Positions 29,019-38,799 of a DNA stretch of 64,000 nt are shown in pieces. The notes under the pieces were generated by a model that saw only the letters and a program-made list of their open reading frames with translations, was not told the DNA's origin and did not search any database. The position numbers and the translations under genes are program-made. The DNA lies in the NCBI GenBank assembly GCA_023382055.1, contig JAMCQN010000030.1, positions 57,425 to 121,424 of the forward strand, written 5' to 3'. Source of the DNA: Chloroflexota bacterium. Lineage in GTDB: Bacteria; Chloroflexota; Anaerolineae; J036; Brachytrichaceae. Positions within the stretch are counted from its first letter, which is position 1. Each line of letters begins with the position of its first letter.

Positions 29019-29726
29019 TCAGTCGATCTTGCCCGTCACCAGGGCCTGTTTGACTTCCCCGATGAGCTTAGTCACCTGAATATCGCGCGGGCATACTTCA
29101 GTGCAGTTGAATACCGTCCGGCAGCGCCACACGCCATCGGGTTCAACCAGCACTTCAAGACGGTCCGCTGCGCCTTCATCGCGTGAATCGAAGATAAAGC
29201 GGTGCGCCTGCACGATAGCCGCCGGCCCGACATATTCACCTCTGGCCCAGAACGATGGGCAACTGGTGGTGCAACAGGCGCACAGGATGCACTTGGTGCC
29301 GTCATCATACCGCGCGCGCTGTTCCTGCGATTGCAGGCGCTCGCGCTCTCCCGGCTCGTTATTGTTGACCAGGAACGGCATCACCGCCCGGTAGTGTGCG
29401 AAGAACGGCTCCATATCTACGATCAGGTCTTTGATGAGCGGCAGACCGAGTATTGGCTCAACCGTAATAGCTCCATTATGAACGGCATCGCGGATCAGAA
29501 GCTTGCACGCCAGTGCGTTCCGCCCGTTGATGCGCATCGCATCGCTTCCGCAGATGCCGTGCGCGCAACTGCGCCGGAAGTTCAACGCGCCGTCGATCGT
29601 CCATTTGACGGTTTGCAGGGCATCCAGCACGCGATCGCTTTCGTCGGCCTCGATGTCATATTCGCCCCAGTATGGTTTTTTATCCTTCTCAGGATTGAAT
29701 CGCTTGATCTTGAGATGTACTTTCAT
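29019..29726 (-). CDS. sdhB: succinate dehydrogenase iron-sulfur subunit
   Basis: SdhB/FrdB, 235 residues, carrying three Fe-S clusters. The plant-type 2Fe-2S motif is CAHGICGSDAM with the fourth Cys in ALACKL; the Asp at the third position also occurs in E. coli SdhB. The 4Fe-4S motif is CILCACCTTSCPSFW and the 3Fe-4S region is CRTVFNCTEVCPRDI. It is the last gene of the operon sdhC-sdhD-sdhA-sdhB. The ATG at 29726 begins the protein at KVHLKIKRFNPE, normal for the family. Confidence 0.94.
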   Translation of the reverse strand: MKVHLKIKRFNPEKDKKPYWGEYDIEADESDRVLDALQTVKWTIDGALNFRRSCAHGICGSDAMRINGRNALACKLLIRDAVHNGAITVEPILGLPLIKDLIVDMEPFFAHYRAVMPFLVNNNEPGERERLQSQEQRARYDDGTKCILCACCTTSCPSFWARGEYVGPAAIVQAHRFIFDSRDEGAADRLEVLVEPDGVWRCRTVFNCTEVCPRDIQVTKLIGEVKQALVTGKID

Positions 29727-29773
29727 GTACAGAAACTCCGTGTCCTCTGGCTTGACGTCGCTGTATTGATGGG

Positions 29774-31540
29774 TTAGTACTTGCGTTCAGTCGGCTGGTA
29801 CCGGCCGATGTGCACAGGCTTATATGTAATATGGTTGTCGGTCCACACCATAGTGTGCTTCAGGAAATTCACGTCGTCCCGGTTGGGGAAATCTTCGCGA
29901 TAGTGCCCGCCGCGCGACTCCTCGCGCGCCAACCCCGATACGGCTGTGGCTTCCGCCAGATCGAGCAGGCAACCCAGTTCCCAGGCTTCCATCAGATCGG
30001 TATTCCAGCGCATGCCTTTATCGTCGATCTTGATTTTCTTGTAACGTTCCTTCAGGCTCCGGATTTCCTCGAGCGCGATCTCAAGCTTTTCCCTGGTGCG
30101 GAATACGCCGACATGCTCATCCATATGCATTTGCAGCTCTTTGCGGATCTGTCCCGGACTTTCGGCGCCCGTGCTATTCCGAATGCCGTTGAGTATGGCT
30201 TCGGCGCGCGTGTGGGATTCCTGGCTGATCGGTTGGAATTGCGCCTGTTGGCAGTACTCGGCCATGCGGATGCCGCCGCGCCGCCCAAACACTACGATGT
30301 CGACCAGTGAGTTGGTGCCCAACCGATTAGCGCCGTGAACGCTGACGCAGGCAGCTTCGCCGGCTGCGTACAGCCCTTCTACCACCTTGCCGGTCTCATC
30401 GGCCAGGACGCGCGCATCCAGATCGGTCGGGATACCCCCCATCGCATAGTGTGCGGTCGGCTGGATCGGCACCGGTTCAACGATTGGGTCAATGCCCATA
30501 TAGACACGCACAAACTCGATGATGTCAGGCAGGCGTGTTTCGATATATTCCGCGTCGACGCGCCGCGGGCTGCCATCGGCCTCGAAGTATTTATTGATCC
30601 TGTCCGGGCGGAAGTCCAGATAGACATAGTCCTTGCCGCCGATGCCGTTGCCGGCGCGCACTTCCTTGTAGATACTGCGGCTGCACACGTCGCGCGAGGC
30701 CAGGTCTTTCATCGTCGGCGCATAACGCTCCATGAAGCGCTCGCCCTTGTCATTGATGAAAACAGCGCCTTCACCGCGCGCGGCTTCGCTGAGCAGGATG
30801 CCCATCTTGTAGATGCCGGTCGGGTGGAACTGGTAAAACTCCATGTCCTCAAGCGGCAGATTCTTGCGCAGGATAATGGCCGGGCCGTCGCCAGTCAGCG
30901 AGTGCGCGTTTGAGGTGATCTTCCACACCTTGCCGAATCCGCCGGTAGCCAGCATGACCGCTTTGGAATGGAATACATGCAGTTCACCGGTATTCAACTC
31001 GACGGCGACGATGCCGCGGCAGACGCCATCGACGATGATCATGTCCACCATCTGGAATTCATCGAAGAAGCGCACGTTGTTTTTAATGCATTGCTGGTAC
31101 AGCGTCTGCAATATCATGTGGCCGGTGCGGTCGGCTGCGTGGCATGCGCGCATGACCGGTTTCTTCGTTTCGTTGTTGCTGTGTCCACCGAAGCGGCGCT
31201 GCGATATCTTCCCGTCAGGCGTGCGGTCGAAAGGCAGACCCATATGCTCCAGGTCGATCACCGCCTCGACGGCCTCCTGGCATAGGACATCGACGGCGTC
31301 TTGATCCGAGAGAAAGTCGCCCCCTTTCACCGTGTCATAGGCATGCCATTCCCACTTGTCGGGTTCCATATTGCCAAGCGCGGCGGCAATACCGCCCTGG
31401 GCTGCGCCGGTGTGGGAGCGGGTTGGGTAGAGTTTACTGATGACGGCGGTGTTGACAGACTTGCTGGCGTATAACGCCGCCATCAACCCGGAACCGCCAG
31501 CTCCGACTACTAGCGCATCAAATTGATGATATTGAGCCAT
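29774..31540 (-). CDS. sdhA: succinate dehydrogenase flavoprotein subunit
   Basis: SdhA/FrdA, 588 residues. The dinucleotide-binding start is [18 protein letters not shown], and the covalent FAD His lies in [15 protein letters not shown]. Substrate-binding residues are visible in the GGHSNN region and in HPTGIYKMG, and the catalytic Arg in [21 protein letters not shown]. It lies in the minus-strand operon between the SdhD anchor and sdhB and probably feeds electrons into the quinone pool oxidised by the bc complex. Confidence 0.95.
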   Translation of the reverse strand: MAQYHQFDALVVGAGGSGLMAALYASKSVNTAVISKLYPTRSHTGAAQGGIAAALGNMEPDKWEWHAYDTVKGGDFLSDQDAVDVLCQEAVEAVIDLEHMGLPFDRTPDGKISQRRFGGHSNNETKKPVMRACHAADRTGHMILQTLYQQCIKNNVRFFDEFQMVDMIIVDGVCRGIVAVELNTGELHVFHSKAVMLATGGFGKVWKITSNAHSLTGDGPAIILRKNLPLEDMEFYQFHPTGIYKMGILLSEAARGEGAVFINDKGERFMERYAPTMKDLASRDVCSRSIYKEVRAGNGIGGKDYVYLDFRPDRINKYFEADGSPRRVDAEYIETRLPDIIEFVRVYMGIDPIVEPVPIQPTAHYAMGGIPTDLDARVLADETGKVVEGLYAAGEAACVSVHGANRLGTNSLVDIVVFGRRGGIRMAEYCQQAQFQPISQESHTRAEAILNGIRNSTGAESPGQIRKELQMHMDEHVGVFRTREKLEIALEEIRSLKERYKKIKIDDKGMRWNTDLMEAWELGCLLDLAEATAVSGLAREESRGGHYREDFPNRDDVNFLKHTMVWTDNHITYKPVHIGRYQPTERKY

Positions 31541-31577
31541 GATTCTCTGATCCTCGACTACAAAGTATTGGGCGCGG

Positions 31578-32051
31578 CTATCGTACTACAGCCCCGCCGG
31601 CTGCGGCAATGTTAACGCCAAGTAACAGCGCGGCGATTCCGGCCACGGATACGGCAATAATCAGCAGCGTCGATAGGCCCATGAAGCCCCAGTATAAAGG
31701 GCGAAAGTGCATGTAATCATAAGCCACCTGGCGCAGCCCGTTCAAGCCGTGCAGCATAGCCAGGCCGAGCAGCAAGCCATAATAGGCGCGCCAGAACCAG
31801 ATTTGGAAATTGGCGACCTGCCCCGTCACGCCCCATCGGTTGACGGTCGATTGGAGCGTGAGATCCTGGACGCTGTTGAAGATATGCTGCAGCCCCCAGT
31901 GGCTGAGCGCCAGGAAAACAAGCACGAGACCGCTGTAGCGCATGTACATCCAGGCGGCTCGTTCGAAATTGTTGCGCGGCGGCGGCGCCGGCCGTGTCGA
32001 TCGTTTATACATGCCCGCGTCTTTGACAGCAGTAGAACCTGCGGTTGTCAT
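31578..32051 (-). CDS. sdhD: succinate dehydrogenase hydrophobic anchor subunit
   Basis: SdhD-like membrane anchor, 157 residues, with a Pro/Arg-rich N-terminal extension of about 28 residues. Three helices are visible; the haem-b ligand region is [15 protein letters not shown]. It sits directly between sdhC and sdhA, so it is the anchor partner of this operon. It is distinct in sequence from the second SdhD-like anchor across the terminator. Confidence 0.85.
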   Translation of the reverse strand: MTTAGSTAVKDAGMYKRSTRPAPPPRNNFERAAWMYMRYSGLVLVFLALSHWGLQHIFNSVQDLTLQSTVNRWGVTGQVANFQIWFWRAYYGLLLGLAMLHGLNGLRQVAYDYMHFRPLYWGFMGLSTLLIIAVSVAGIAALLLGVNIAAAGGAVVR

Positions 32052-32063
32052 TTCAGATTCTCC

Positions 32064-32486
32064 TTAACGGGCTATGGTTGTGGCCACAGGCCCCAGATGC
32101 GCGTTGATCGTGTAGATGATCATGATGATGATCGTCGGCGCGGCAATCACGACGGTGATGATCAGGGCAAGACGCGTGGCGAGTTGTTGTTTGGCCCATA
32201 GTTCGGGTCTTAAATCGAGCAGCGCAACCCGCACGCCATTCACGGCGTGGAAAATCAACAGTACGGCCAGCGCCAGTTCCAGCACCGAGAAGAGCGGTGT
32301 CTTGAACAGGGCGATCATCTGCTCATGCACGGGCACGTTGAAGTAAGCCAGCGACATGTCATATACATGCAGAATCAGGTAGAACAGAATTCCCAGCCCG
32401 CTGATGCGGTGCAACACCCACAACCATTGGCCTTCGCGGCCTTTATAACGAAGCGTATCTCGAACAGTCGTAAATAACGTGCCCAT
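32064..32486 (-). CDS. sdhC: succinate dehydrogenase cytochrome b556 subunit
   Basis: SdhC, about 140 residues, first gene of the sdhCDAB operon. WVLHRISGLGILFYLILHVYD carries the quinone-site HR-x-SG and FHAVNGVRVALLDL the haem-ligand His. I chose the ATG at 32486; upstream in-frame starts to 32534 would add a basic 16-residue stretch. GGAGG lies 18 bases upstream, longer than ideal. The small 3' overlap-free spacing to sdhD (12 bases) fits an operon. Confidence 0.87.
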   Translation of the reverse strand: MGTLFTTVRDTLRYKGREGQWLWVLHRISGLGILFYLILHVYDMSLAYFNVPVHEQMIALFKTPLFSVLELALAVLLIFHAVNGVRVALLDLRPELWAKQQLATRLALIITVVIAAPTIIIMIIYTINAHLGPVATTIAR

Positions 32487-32547
32487 AATCGATCTTTTAT
32501 ACAACCTCCACAATAAAACGATGCGAATAAGCAACGCAAGTATAAAG

Positions 32548-34869
32548 CTACCTGATTGTTATATGATCCAGAACGACCACGCGGTCGCGCAGTTCATCGT
32601 GATTGGGCCCCAGCGCAACCAGCCGTTGCCCGTTCGATGGATCGTACATCCCGGCAACCAGTATGTATTGCCCTGGCGGCAGATCAGCCGGCAGCAGCAG
32701 ACGGTGCGCATCCTGGAAATTGACGCCCGTGCTCCAGCGCGTTGTGATGAAGTTGCCATCGTCTGGTTGCCCGTCATGTTGCGATTGCTGCTGCCCAGCC
32801 GCGTCGAGAAAATGCACGAAGACGGTGTAATCCCTGTCAGCCGCCCGGAGGGTATGCCATGCCAGCGTCACGGTCATGGGCTGTCCCGGCAGCGCTTCGG
32901 TGCGGGTGAACGCGGTGACAGCGCCGATGTCGCCGAATTGCGCCAGTACCGCGCTCGTTTGAGGTTGTGCCGGGTTGACGGTCGGGAGCAGTGTGCTGCC
33001 ATCAAACAGGGGTGAGCCGGGCTTCCCCTGTTCATCAGTGCTCTGGATCAAGTCGCCGGAGCCGCGGTTATACAGATCGAACTGCGCGCGCAATATCGTC
33101 GGCGCCTGTGCGGTGAGAGGAACTTTCAACGCCACCTCATCCTTCCACAGGTCGCCCACCTGCCACTGGCTGCTGGGCAACAGCCCGCCGCCGGTGAAGG
33201 TGTCGAAACGCGCAAGCTCCACGTTATCGCGGCCATACAATTTGGTCACCAGCAGGTAATTGTCGCGCGGCACGCTCCTGGCGCGCAGGACGGACGTAAC
33301 GATGACGGTATCTCCCGGATGGACATCGTGCGGCGACATCCGGAAAGCGACCAGGTCGGCCAGCGCACCCATATGTTGCGTGACCGGCGTGACGTCCGCC
33401 GGGATGCTGCTTAATAACGGCGGCGTGTAGCCGGGGATGATGTAGCGCCAGGGCGCAATAACCGATACCAGCGCCAGCGGCAACACAACGATAACCGGAA
33501 CGATGCCAGTCGCCTGAAAACGGCGCGGCGCCGACTTGAGATCGAACTGCTGCAAGCCGATTGCCATTAAGGTTGATATGCCCCCGATGGCTGGGAATAA
33601 CAACCGGCCGTGCGATGCAGGCGTCATCATCGTCCAGCGCACGATGCTGATGAGAAGAAACACGGCATGCAGCGCCAGCATGGTGCCGCCCAGCAGGCGT
33701 AACCGGAACTGCGCGGGCTTTTCATAGCGCGCCGTGTCTACGCTGTATGTTGGCGTCCTGATCAGCCTGTCGAGCGCAACCAGCAGGCCGATGCCGGACA
33801 TGACGGCGACCGTATCGAAAAACGTGTAGACGACGTCATCCGCCGGCAACGCAAACTGCCCGAACATGGCGATATAGGACATGCGGAAACCGGTAAACTC
33901 AGACAGCGCCTCCCCCAGCGAGATATTGCGCGGCGTCATCATCTGCGCCATGATCGAGACGCCGGTCAGGTCGTTGTACAGGTACAGGTTGCGCGCATAC
34001 CACCAGCCTGCCAGCACGAGCCATATCACGGCCAGCACACTGCCCTGCCACACGATGGCCATCAGGCGCTGCGCCAGCGGCTTGGCAGGCTTGTCCGGTG
34101 TCAGTAACTCGCGCCCGATAATGGCCAGTGCGGCTACCGGTAGCAGCAGCGTGCCGCTCACCTTAAACAGACTGGCGACGGCCATAACAACGCCGGCGGC
34201 AATCAGGCGCTTGAGGGTGATGCCTTCCAGAGCCATGACAACCAGCAGGTACAGACCCACCGTGGACATCGCAATCACGGGCCCGTCGTTGCCGACGGCG
34301 CTGACGACGGTGATGAACATGGGATTGAAAGCAGTCAACCCCATCGCCAGAAGCGCAGCGCGTTCGCTGCGGGTCAATGCGTAAGCGATGGCGTAAGTGA
34401 ACCAGATCGTGATGCAGCCTGGGATGATTCCCAGCAGGCGCAGCACCAGCGCCGCCAGCGTCGTGCCGCGGTAGTTGAACGCGCGCTTCTCCGGCGTGAT
34501 GATCAGCAGGTTCTTGTTGCCGAGACCGTATGGGTTAAAGGACGGCGAGGCGTTAGGCTGCATCTCGACGTCGAAATCGCTGGTGTCGAACTGCCGCCAG
34601 ACCAGCGCCGCCAGAGCATAGTAGAGGGGAGGTTGGCTGCCCTCGCGGTGAAGCGGCGCATCCGGAGAGCCGGGCGCCTGGATCGGCAGTCCTCCCCCAT
34701 TGGCAATGTAACGCACGAACCAGGCGTGGCTTTCCTCGTCATTCTTTTCGAGCATCGGCGTGGCGAAAGAGTAGATGATGCCGAGCGCGGTAAACGCCAG
34801 CAGGATCACGATGCGCCAGCGCGAGTGCGTTAAATTTCCAATCATTGGAGCTGCTTGATGTGTCGTCAC
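32548..34869 (-). CDS. polytopic glycosyltransferase-like membrane protein (GT39/GT83-like)
   Basis: Membrane protein of 773 residues. The first about 450 residues form roughly 10-12 helices with the acidic EKNDEESHAWFVRYI motif in the first extracytoplasmic loop, where lipid-linked-sugar glycosyltransferases of the ArnT/PMT type carry their catalytic acids. A large soluble tail (about 490-773) has two beta-sandwich-like repeats with YTVFVHFLD and QYILVAGMYD, similar in the paralogue next to it. The start is GTG at 34869. It may transfer sugars onto surface glycans or proteins; the function is inferred from topology and family resemblance only. Confidence 0.75.
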   Translation of the reverse strand: MTTHQAAPMIGNLTHSRWRIVILLAFTALGIIYSFATPMLEKNDEESHAWFVRYIANGGGLPIQAPGSPDAPLHREGSQPPLYYALAALVWRQFDTSDFDVEMQPNASPSFNPYGLGNKNLLIITPEKRAFNYRGTTLAALVLRLLGIIPGCITIWFTYAIAYALTRSERAALLAMGLTAFNPMFITVVSAVGNDGPVIAMSTVGLYLLVVMALEGITLKRLIAAGVVMAVASLFKVSGTLLLPVAALAIIGRELLTPDKPAKPLAQRLMAIVWQGSVLAVIWLVLAGWWYARNLYLYNDLTGVSIMAQMMTPRNISLGEALSEFTGFRMSYIAMFGQFALPADDVVYTFFDTVAVMSGIGLLVALDRLIRTPTYSVDTARYEKPAQFRLRLLGGTMLALHAVFLLISIVRWTMMTPASHGRLLFPAIGGISTLMAIGLQQFDLKSAPRRFQATGIVPVIVVLPLALVSVIAPWRYIIPGYTPPLLSSIPADVTPVTQHMGALADLVAFRMSPHDVHPGDTVIVTSVLRARSVPRDNYLLVTKLYGRDNVELARFDTFTGGGLLPSSQWQVGDLWKDEVALKVPLTAQAPTILRAQFDLYNRGSGDLIQSTDEQGKPGSPLFDGSTLLPTVNPAQPQTSAVLAQFGDIGAVTAFTRTEALPGQPMTVTLAWHTLRAADRDYTVFVHFLDAAGQQQSQHDGQPDDGNFITTRWSTGVNFQDAHRLLLPADLPPGQYILVAGMYDPSNGQRLVALGPNHDELRDRVVVLDHITIR

Positions 34870-34882
34870 ACTGCGGCCAATA

Positions 34883-37246
34883 TTACGGCACGACTGCGAT
34901 CTGACCGATCGGCGCGAGATTGTCAGTGGCGCCAGTGTGGAAGCGCGCCCCGTCTGGCGTATAAAAGCCTGTTACCGCGCGGAGTGTGCCGGTAGCCGTT
35001 ACCGGAACGTGCAGTGTGAATGCATCGGTAACGCATTCGCCGGCCTGCCAGAAGTCGGTGGGGTAGCTGCCTCCCACGGGCGCGTGATCGTCCTGTGCAA
35101 TGGATGTACCGCCAGCGTCCAGAAGGTGAACGAAGTTGTTGCCCGCGGGGTTGCCATTCTGCCATGTCTCGTAGGTCAGCGAGACGGTGAATGTCGATCC
35201 GGCCTGCATCTGCGCTGGCATGGCTATCTGGCGCAGTGCGATGTGGTCAAACATGGCGATGGGCGGCTGCCAGAAAACCGGGATAGGGTCGGCGGGGGCG
35301 TCGATGCGGAAACGCCCGATGATCGGTGAGATGGGGCGGCCCGCGCCGTCATAAGCCTGCAACTCGTGGGTGATGCTCATGGCCGTTGTATTCGACCCGC
35401 TGCTGACCCGTTCGTATTCGTACATGGATACGCTGATCCGACCGAGCGTTGGAAGCGTGGCGCATGGTTTTTCGAGCAGCACATAGTAATCATCATCAAA
35501 CGTGTCGCCGGCGTTCCAGTTGCTGCTGGGGAAATTGCCGCGCGCCGGTTCGACGTTCAGGTTGCCGAGGACTTCCGAATCGCGCCCCAGGATGCTGATG
35601 CCGAAAGCGTAATTGATGCCCGTCTGTTTCAGCACATGCCACGTCAGGTGCACGTGGGCGTAGTGCCGCTGCCCCTCGCGGTCCGCCAGGTAGACCGTCT
35701 CTGCGCTAACGCCGGTGACCTGTGCGAGATCGCCAAATGTCAGCAGTGCAGGCGCGTTGTCAGCACTCTTGTTAACATTCGGCAGCGTATAGGCCGGCGC
35801 GATGTAGGCGAAGGGAACATACAGGTCGAATAGACCCAGGATTACCGCCAAGAGTTGGGGCAGCGGTAACCGGATGCCGGACAGTCGAGATTGGAGATTG
35901 GAGATTCGCAAACGATCAATCTCTAATCTCCAATCTCCAATCCCTGTCAGCAGGGTAGCCCAACCGAATCCGACAATGCCGGCGTATCCGGCCAGCGCCG
36001 GCATCAGGTAGCGCCCGGGCAGCAGGTCGGGATTCTGGTAAAAGATAGCGCGGTATCCGGGCAGCAGCATCATCGCGATGCTGAGAAGCGCCAGCAGGAC
36101 CAGACCGGTTCGTTCTGCGCGGTCGGCGCGCCGCCAGCCCATGACGGCGCCGATTACGCCGCAGGCGACGAACAACGCCAATATCGTGTAAACCGCGTCC
36201 GGCATCTGCACGTTGCCCCAGCCAAACGCGCCCCAGAAGGTGCGGAAGGCGTTGATGAAAATGTCCGGCAACCAGCGGTCGCGCAAACCCACCAGCAAAC
36301 CGGCGCCGATCACGCTGACTGGAGCTTGCACCAATGGATTCTCAGCCGCGCGGTCGACGATCCATTGGCCGTAGCGCAGGTAGTTGCTCAGGTAAAACGG
36401 GCCGGCGACGATCAGGGTGACCAGCCCGACCAGCGCCCCGCGCCACAACAGTGTCATGAACGACCAGCGTTGCCGCCATGCGATAAAGAGCAGGGCGATT
36501 ACCGTGAACGGCGCCAGAATCAATGCGCTGTTTTTTGACCACAGGCTCAACGCAAGGACAGCGCCTGTCAGCACACATGAGGAGATTGGACGCGAAGCGT
36601 GGAGATTGGAGATTAATGACCTGTTTGGTTCTCCAGTCACTGGCTGGTTGATTGTGACGAGAAGATAGGCCAGCGCCGCGCCCATCAGGCTGACCATCAC
36701 ATCGTTATTCACCATGCCCGCCATGAATAGAACCTGCGGGTTGAACGCTGCAATGGCTGTTGTCAGAAGCGCCGCAGCCGGGAGCCGTATAAACAGGCGT
36801 CGTGCCATGGCTGCGATCAGCAGGATCATCAGACCGCTCAGCAGCGCACTGACCATGCGCGCGGCGTGGACGGCCAGGATAGTGCCCTGCCACGGGAAAG
36901 CCTCGCCGCGCTCGCGCAACAGGATGCGCGTCCCGCGCCGGTTCGTGCCGTCGAAGGCGAACAAATTCACCTGCGGCGTCAACTGATCGCTGCGGTCAAC
37001 CCAGAATGTCAGGCCGGCCACGACCAGGTAGTACAGCGGGGGTTGGTGTGACTGGTCGAGGAACGCTTTATCGGCGCTGCGCGCATCCGGCAGGCTGCCA
37101 GTGGTGACGATGTGGTTCACGTAGGCGTAATGGCCGGTCTCATCATGGGCCTCCCATGGCGGCACGATGACGCCGAACAGTACGGCCAGTGCGACGTGAG
37201 CGAGTACGATGTACCGTTGCCAGCGTTCGAGTTGAGGCGTTGACAT
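34883..37246 (-). CDS. polytopic glycosyltransferase-like membrane protein (paralogue)
   Basis: About 787 residues from the ATG at 37246, just upstream of the previous paralogue on the same strand. The first loop has APPWEAHDETGHYAYV-like acids (WEAHDETGHY), again matching GT39-type catalytic acids, followed by about 10 helices and a large extracytoplasmic tail with YDLYVPFAY and beta-sandwich sequence. Two copies of a GGAGATTGGA-type repeat lie inside it in frame (about residues 208-225 and 434-453). The upstream ATG at 37330 overlaps the divergent pyrF start and is unlikely. Confidence 0.78.
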   Translation of the reverse strand: MSTPQLERWQRYIVLAHVALAVLFGVIVPPWEAHDETGHYAYVNHIVTTGSLPDARSADKAFLDQSHQPPLYYLVVAGLTFWVDRSDQLTPQVNLFAFDGTNRRGTRILLRERGEAFPWQGTILAVHAARMVSALLSGLMILLIAAMARRLFIRLPAAALLTTAIAAFNPQVLFMAGMVNNDVMVSLMGAALAYLLVTINQPVTGEPNRSLISNLHASRPISSCVLTGAVLALSLWSKNSALILAPFTVIALLFIAWRQRWSFMTLLWRGALVGLVTLIVAGPFYLSNYLRYGQWIVDRAAENPLVQAPVSVIGAGLLVGLRDRWLPDIFINAFRTFWGAFGWGNVQMPDAVYTILALFVACGVIGAVMGWRRADRAERTGLVLLALLSIAMMLLPGYRAIFYQNPDLLPGRYLMPALAGYAGIVGFGWATLLTGIGDWRLEIDRLRISNLQSRLSGIRLPLPQLLAVILGLFDLYVPFAYIAPAYTLPNVNKSADNAPALLTFGDLAQVTGVSAETVYLADREGQRHYAHVHLTWHVLKQTGINYAFGISILGRDSEVLGNLNVEPARGNFPSSNWNAGDTFDDDYYVLLEKPCATLPTLGRISVSMYEYERVSSGSNTTAMSITHELQAYDGAGRPISPIIGRFRIDAPADPIPVFWQPPIAMFDHIALRQIAMPAQMQAGSTFTVSLTYETWQNGNPAGNNFVHLLDAGGTSIAQDDHAPVGGSYPTDFWQAGECVTDAFTLHVPVTATGTLRAVTGFYTPDGARFHTGATDNLAPIGQIAVVP
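35887..35943. repeat. intragenic palindromic repeat, copy A
   Basis: GAGATTGGAGATTGGAGATT (35887-35906) is followed after 11 bases by a near-perfect reverse complement (one mismatch in 20) and a further AATC. It lies inside the second glycosyltransferase gene and reads through in frame as a peptide with WRLEIDRLRISNLQ. The same short unit occurs at 36580-36618 and inside argC at 40697-40765. Confidence 0.75.
36580..36618. repeat. intragenic repeat, degenerate copy C
   Basis: Two direct copies of GGAGATTGGA (36581-36590 and 36601-36610) separated by CGCGAAGCGT, then GATTAATGAC. It lies in the same reading frame of the same glycosyltransferase gene (residues about 208-225, coded peptide with RSLISNLHASRPIS). 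No inverted partner remains, so it looks like a half element. Confidence 0.55.
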
Positions 37247-37309
37247 CCGCGCTTGATTATCGCATGCCGGGTGAATAGCGCATTCGGCATGCTCCTGTGC
37301 CGGACTGTT

Positions 37310-37315
37310 TATAAT
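37310..37315 (+). promoter_or_regulatory. -10 box very close to pyrF
   Basis: TATAAT ends 8 bases before the pyrF ATG, with no recognisable -35 at the usual distance and no ribosome-binding site between. A start about 6-8 bases after it would give a leaderless or almost leaderless pyrF mRNA. Confidence 0.4.
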
Positions 37316-37323
37316 CGAGTAAC

Positions 37324-38145
37324 ATGACATTCCTCGAGAAACTCACACACGCTCAGCAGAAGAATCGTTCATATCTGTGTGTCGGCCTGGATATCGTCGT
37401 GGCCAACACCCCGCTGCCGTTGCAAGTCCACGATGAACCTATGCTGCCGTTCGCCCGCGCCATCATCGAAGCCACCCAGGATCTGGTGTGCGCTTACAAA
37501 CCCAACCTGGGCTTTTACCTGGCGGAAGGCGCGGCAGGCATTGTCGCGCTGGAGCGCATCGTCCGCCTCATTCCGGACGACATCCCGATCATCCTCGACG
37601 GCAAATTCAGCGATATCGGTAATACCGCCCAGGCATATGCGCGCGGCGCATTCGAGCAGTTCAAAGCCGATGCGGTCACGCTGTCACCTTATATCGGCAG
37701 CGACTCTATCAAGCCTTTCCTGGCGGACCGGCAGCGCGGCGCATTTGTGCTGGCGCGAACCAGCAACCCGAACGCCGGCGAGTTCCAGAACCTCACGGTG
37801 GGGGATCGCGCACTGTATGAGCAGGTTGCGCTGGCGGCAGACAGATGGAACGCAGAATGTCCGGGCGCGTGCGGTCTGGTGGTTGGCGCCACGGCGCCAC
37901 GCGAGTTGGAGCGAATTCGCGAGATCGTCCCCGATCTGCCGTTTCTGATACCGGGCGTGGGCGCGCAGGGCGGCGACCTCGAAGCTGCCGTGAGGTTTGG
38001 CGCAACTCGTAACGGAGTAGGGCCGGTCATCAATGCGTCGCGCGGCGTGCTGTATGCCTCGCGCACCGTGAATTTCGCCGACGACGCGCGCAACGCCGCC
38101 ATGAAAATCGTCGAGCAGATGAGACAGGTGCATAATGACCTGTAA
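37324..38145 (+). CDS. pyrF: orotidine-5'-phosphate decarboxylase
   Basis: Last step of UMP synthesis, 273 residues, of the longer type 2 (PyrF of actinobacteria and relatives). The catalytic tetrad region is ILDGKFSDIGNTAQ (D92, K94, D97), and the phosphate-binding segment is PGVGAQGG. GLDIVVANTP is the N-terminal strand. It is followed by pyrE and pyrD in one direction, forming a compact pyrFED cluster. It diverges from the second glycosyltransferase. Confidence 0.94.
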   Translation: MTFLEKLTHAQQKNRSYLCVGLDIVVANTPLPLQVHDEPMLPFARAIIEATQDLVCAYKPNLGFYLAEGAAGIVALERIVRLIPDDIPIILDGKFSDIGNTAQAYARGAFEQFKADAVTLSPYIGSDSIKPFLADRQRGAFVLARTSNPNAGEFQNLTVGDRALYEQVALAADRWNAECPGACGLVVGATAPRELERIREIVPDLPFLIPGVGAQGGDLEAAVRFGATRNGVGPVINASRGVLYASRTVNFADDARNAAMKIVEQMRQVHNDL

Positions 38146-38160
38146 CAAGGCAGGTGGAAC

Positions 38161-38775
38161 ATGGAAGACACACATACACTGGCAGATGATCTATATGACA
38201 TCGGCTGCGTCAAGTTCGGGCAATTCAAGCTGAAGTCCGGGCTGGTCTCGCCGATTTACATTGATTTGCGCCTGCTTGTTTCGCACCCGGTGGTACTGCG
38301 TCGGGTGGCCGGCGCAATGGCGGCGAAGATTGCTGGAGATGGGCAGGAGCTGCCCATTCAGTTCGACCGCCTGGCCGCTATTCCCTATGCCGGACTGCCG
38401 ATCGGTGTGGCAGTCGGGCTGGAGACAGGCAAACCGCTGATTTACCCGCGCAAGGAAGTTAAAGATTATGGCACGGCGAAGCTGATCGAAGGCGAATTCC
38501 GCGCCGGCGAGGTGGCGCTGCTGGTGGATGATCTGATCACCAAAGGCACTTCCAAGATCGAATCGCTCAAACCTCTGACCGATGCCGGGTTGCTGGTGAA
38601 GGATGTCCTGGTATTGATCGACCGCGAACAGGGTGGGCAGGCTGAGTTGAGCACCTTCGGTGTGACACTGCACAGTGTGCTGACGCTCTCGGAGATATTG
38701 GCCGATCTTGTTCGATCGAACAAGCTGACCGGCAGCCAGCGCGACGATGTCCTGGCCTGGATCAGGTCGAACTGA
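38161..38775 (+). CDS. pyrE: orotate phosphoribosyltransferase
   Basis: Converts orotate and PRPP to OMP, 204 residues. The PRPP-binding loop is VALLVDDLITKGTSK, and the N-terminal GQFKLKSGLVSPIYIDLR segment with YPRKEVKDYGTAK is characteristic of PyrE. AGGTGGAAC precedes the ATG. It lies 15 bases after pyrF and 24 bases before pyrD. Confidence 0.93.
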   Translation: MEDTHTLADDLYDIGCVKFGQFKLKSGLVSPIYIDLRLLVSHPVVLRRVAGAMAAKIAGDGQELPIQFDRLAAIPYAGLPIGVAVGLETGKPLIYPRKEVKDYGTAKLIEGEFRAGEVALLVDDLITKGTSKIESLKPLTDAGLLVKDVLVLIDREQGGQAELSTFGVTLHSVLTLSEILADLVRSNKLTGSQRDDVLAWIRSN

Positions 38776-38799
38776 TGCGCGCAAGGGGCGAGGGAACAC

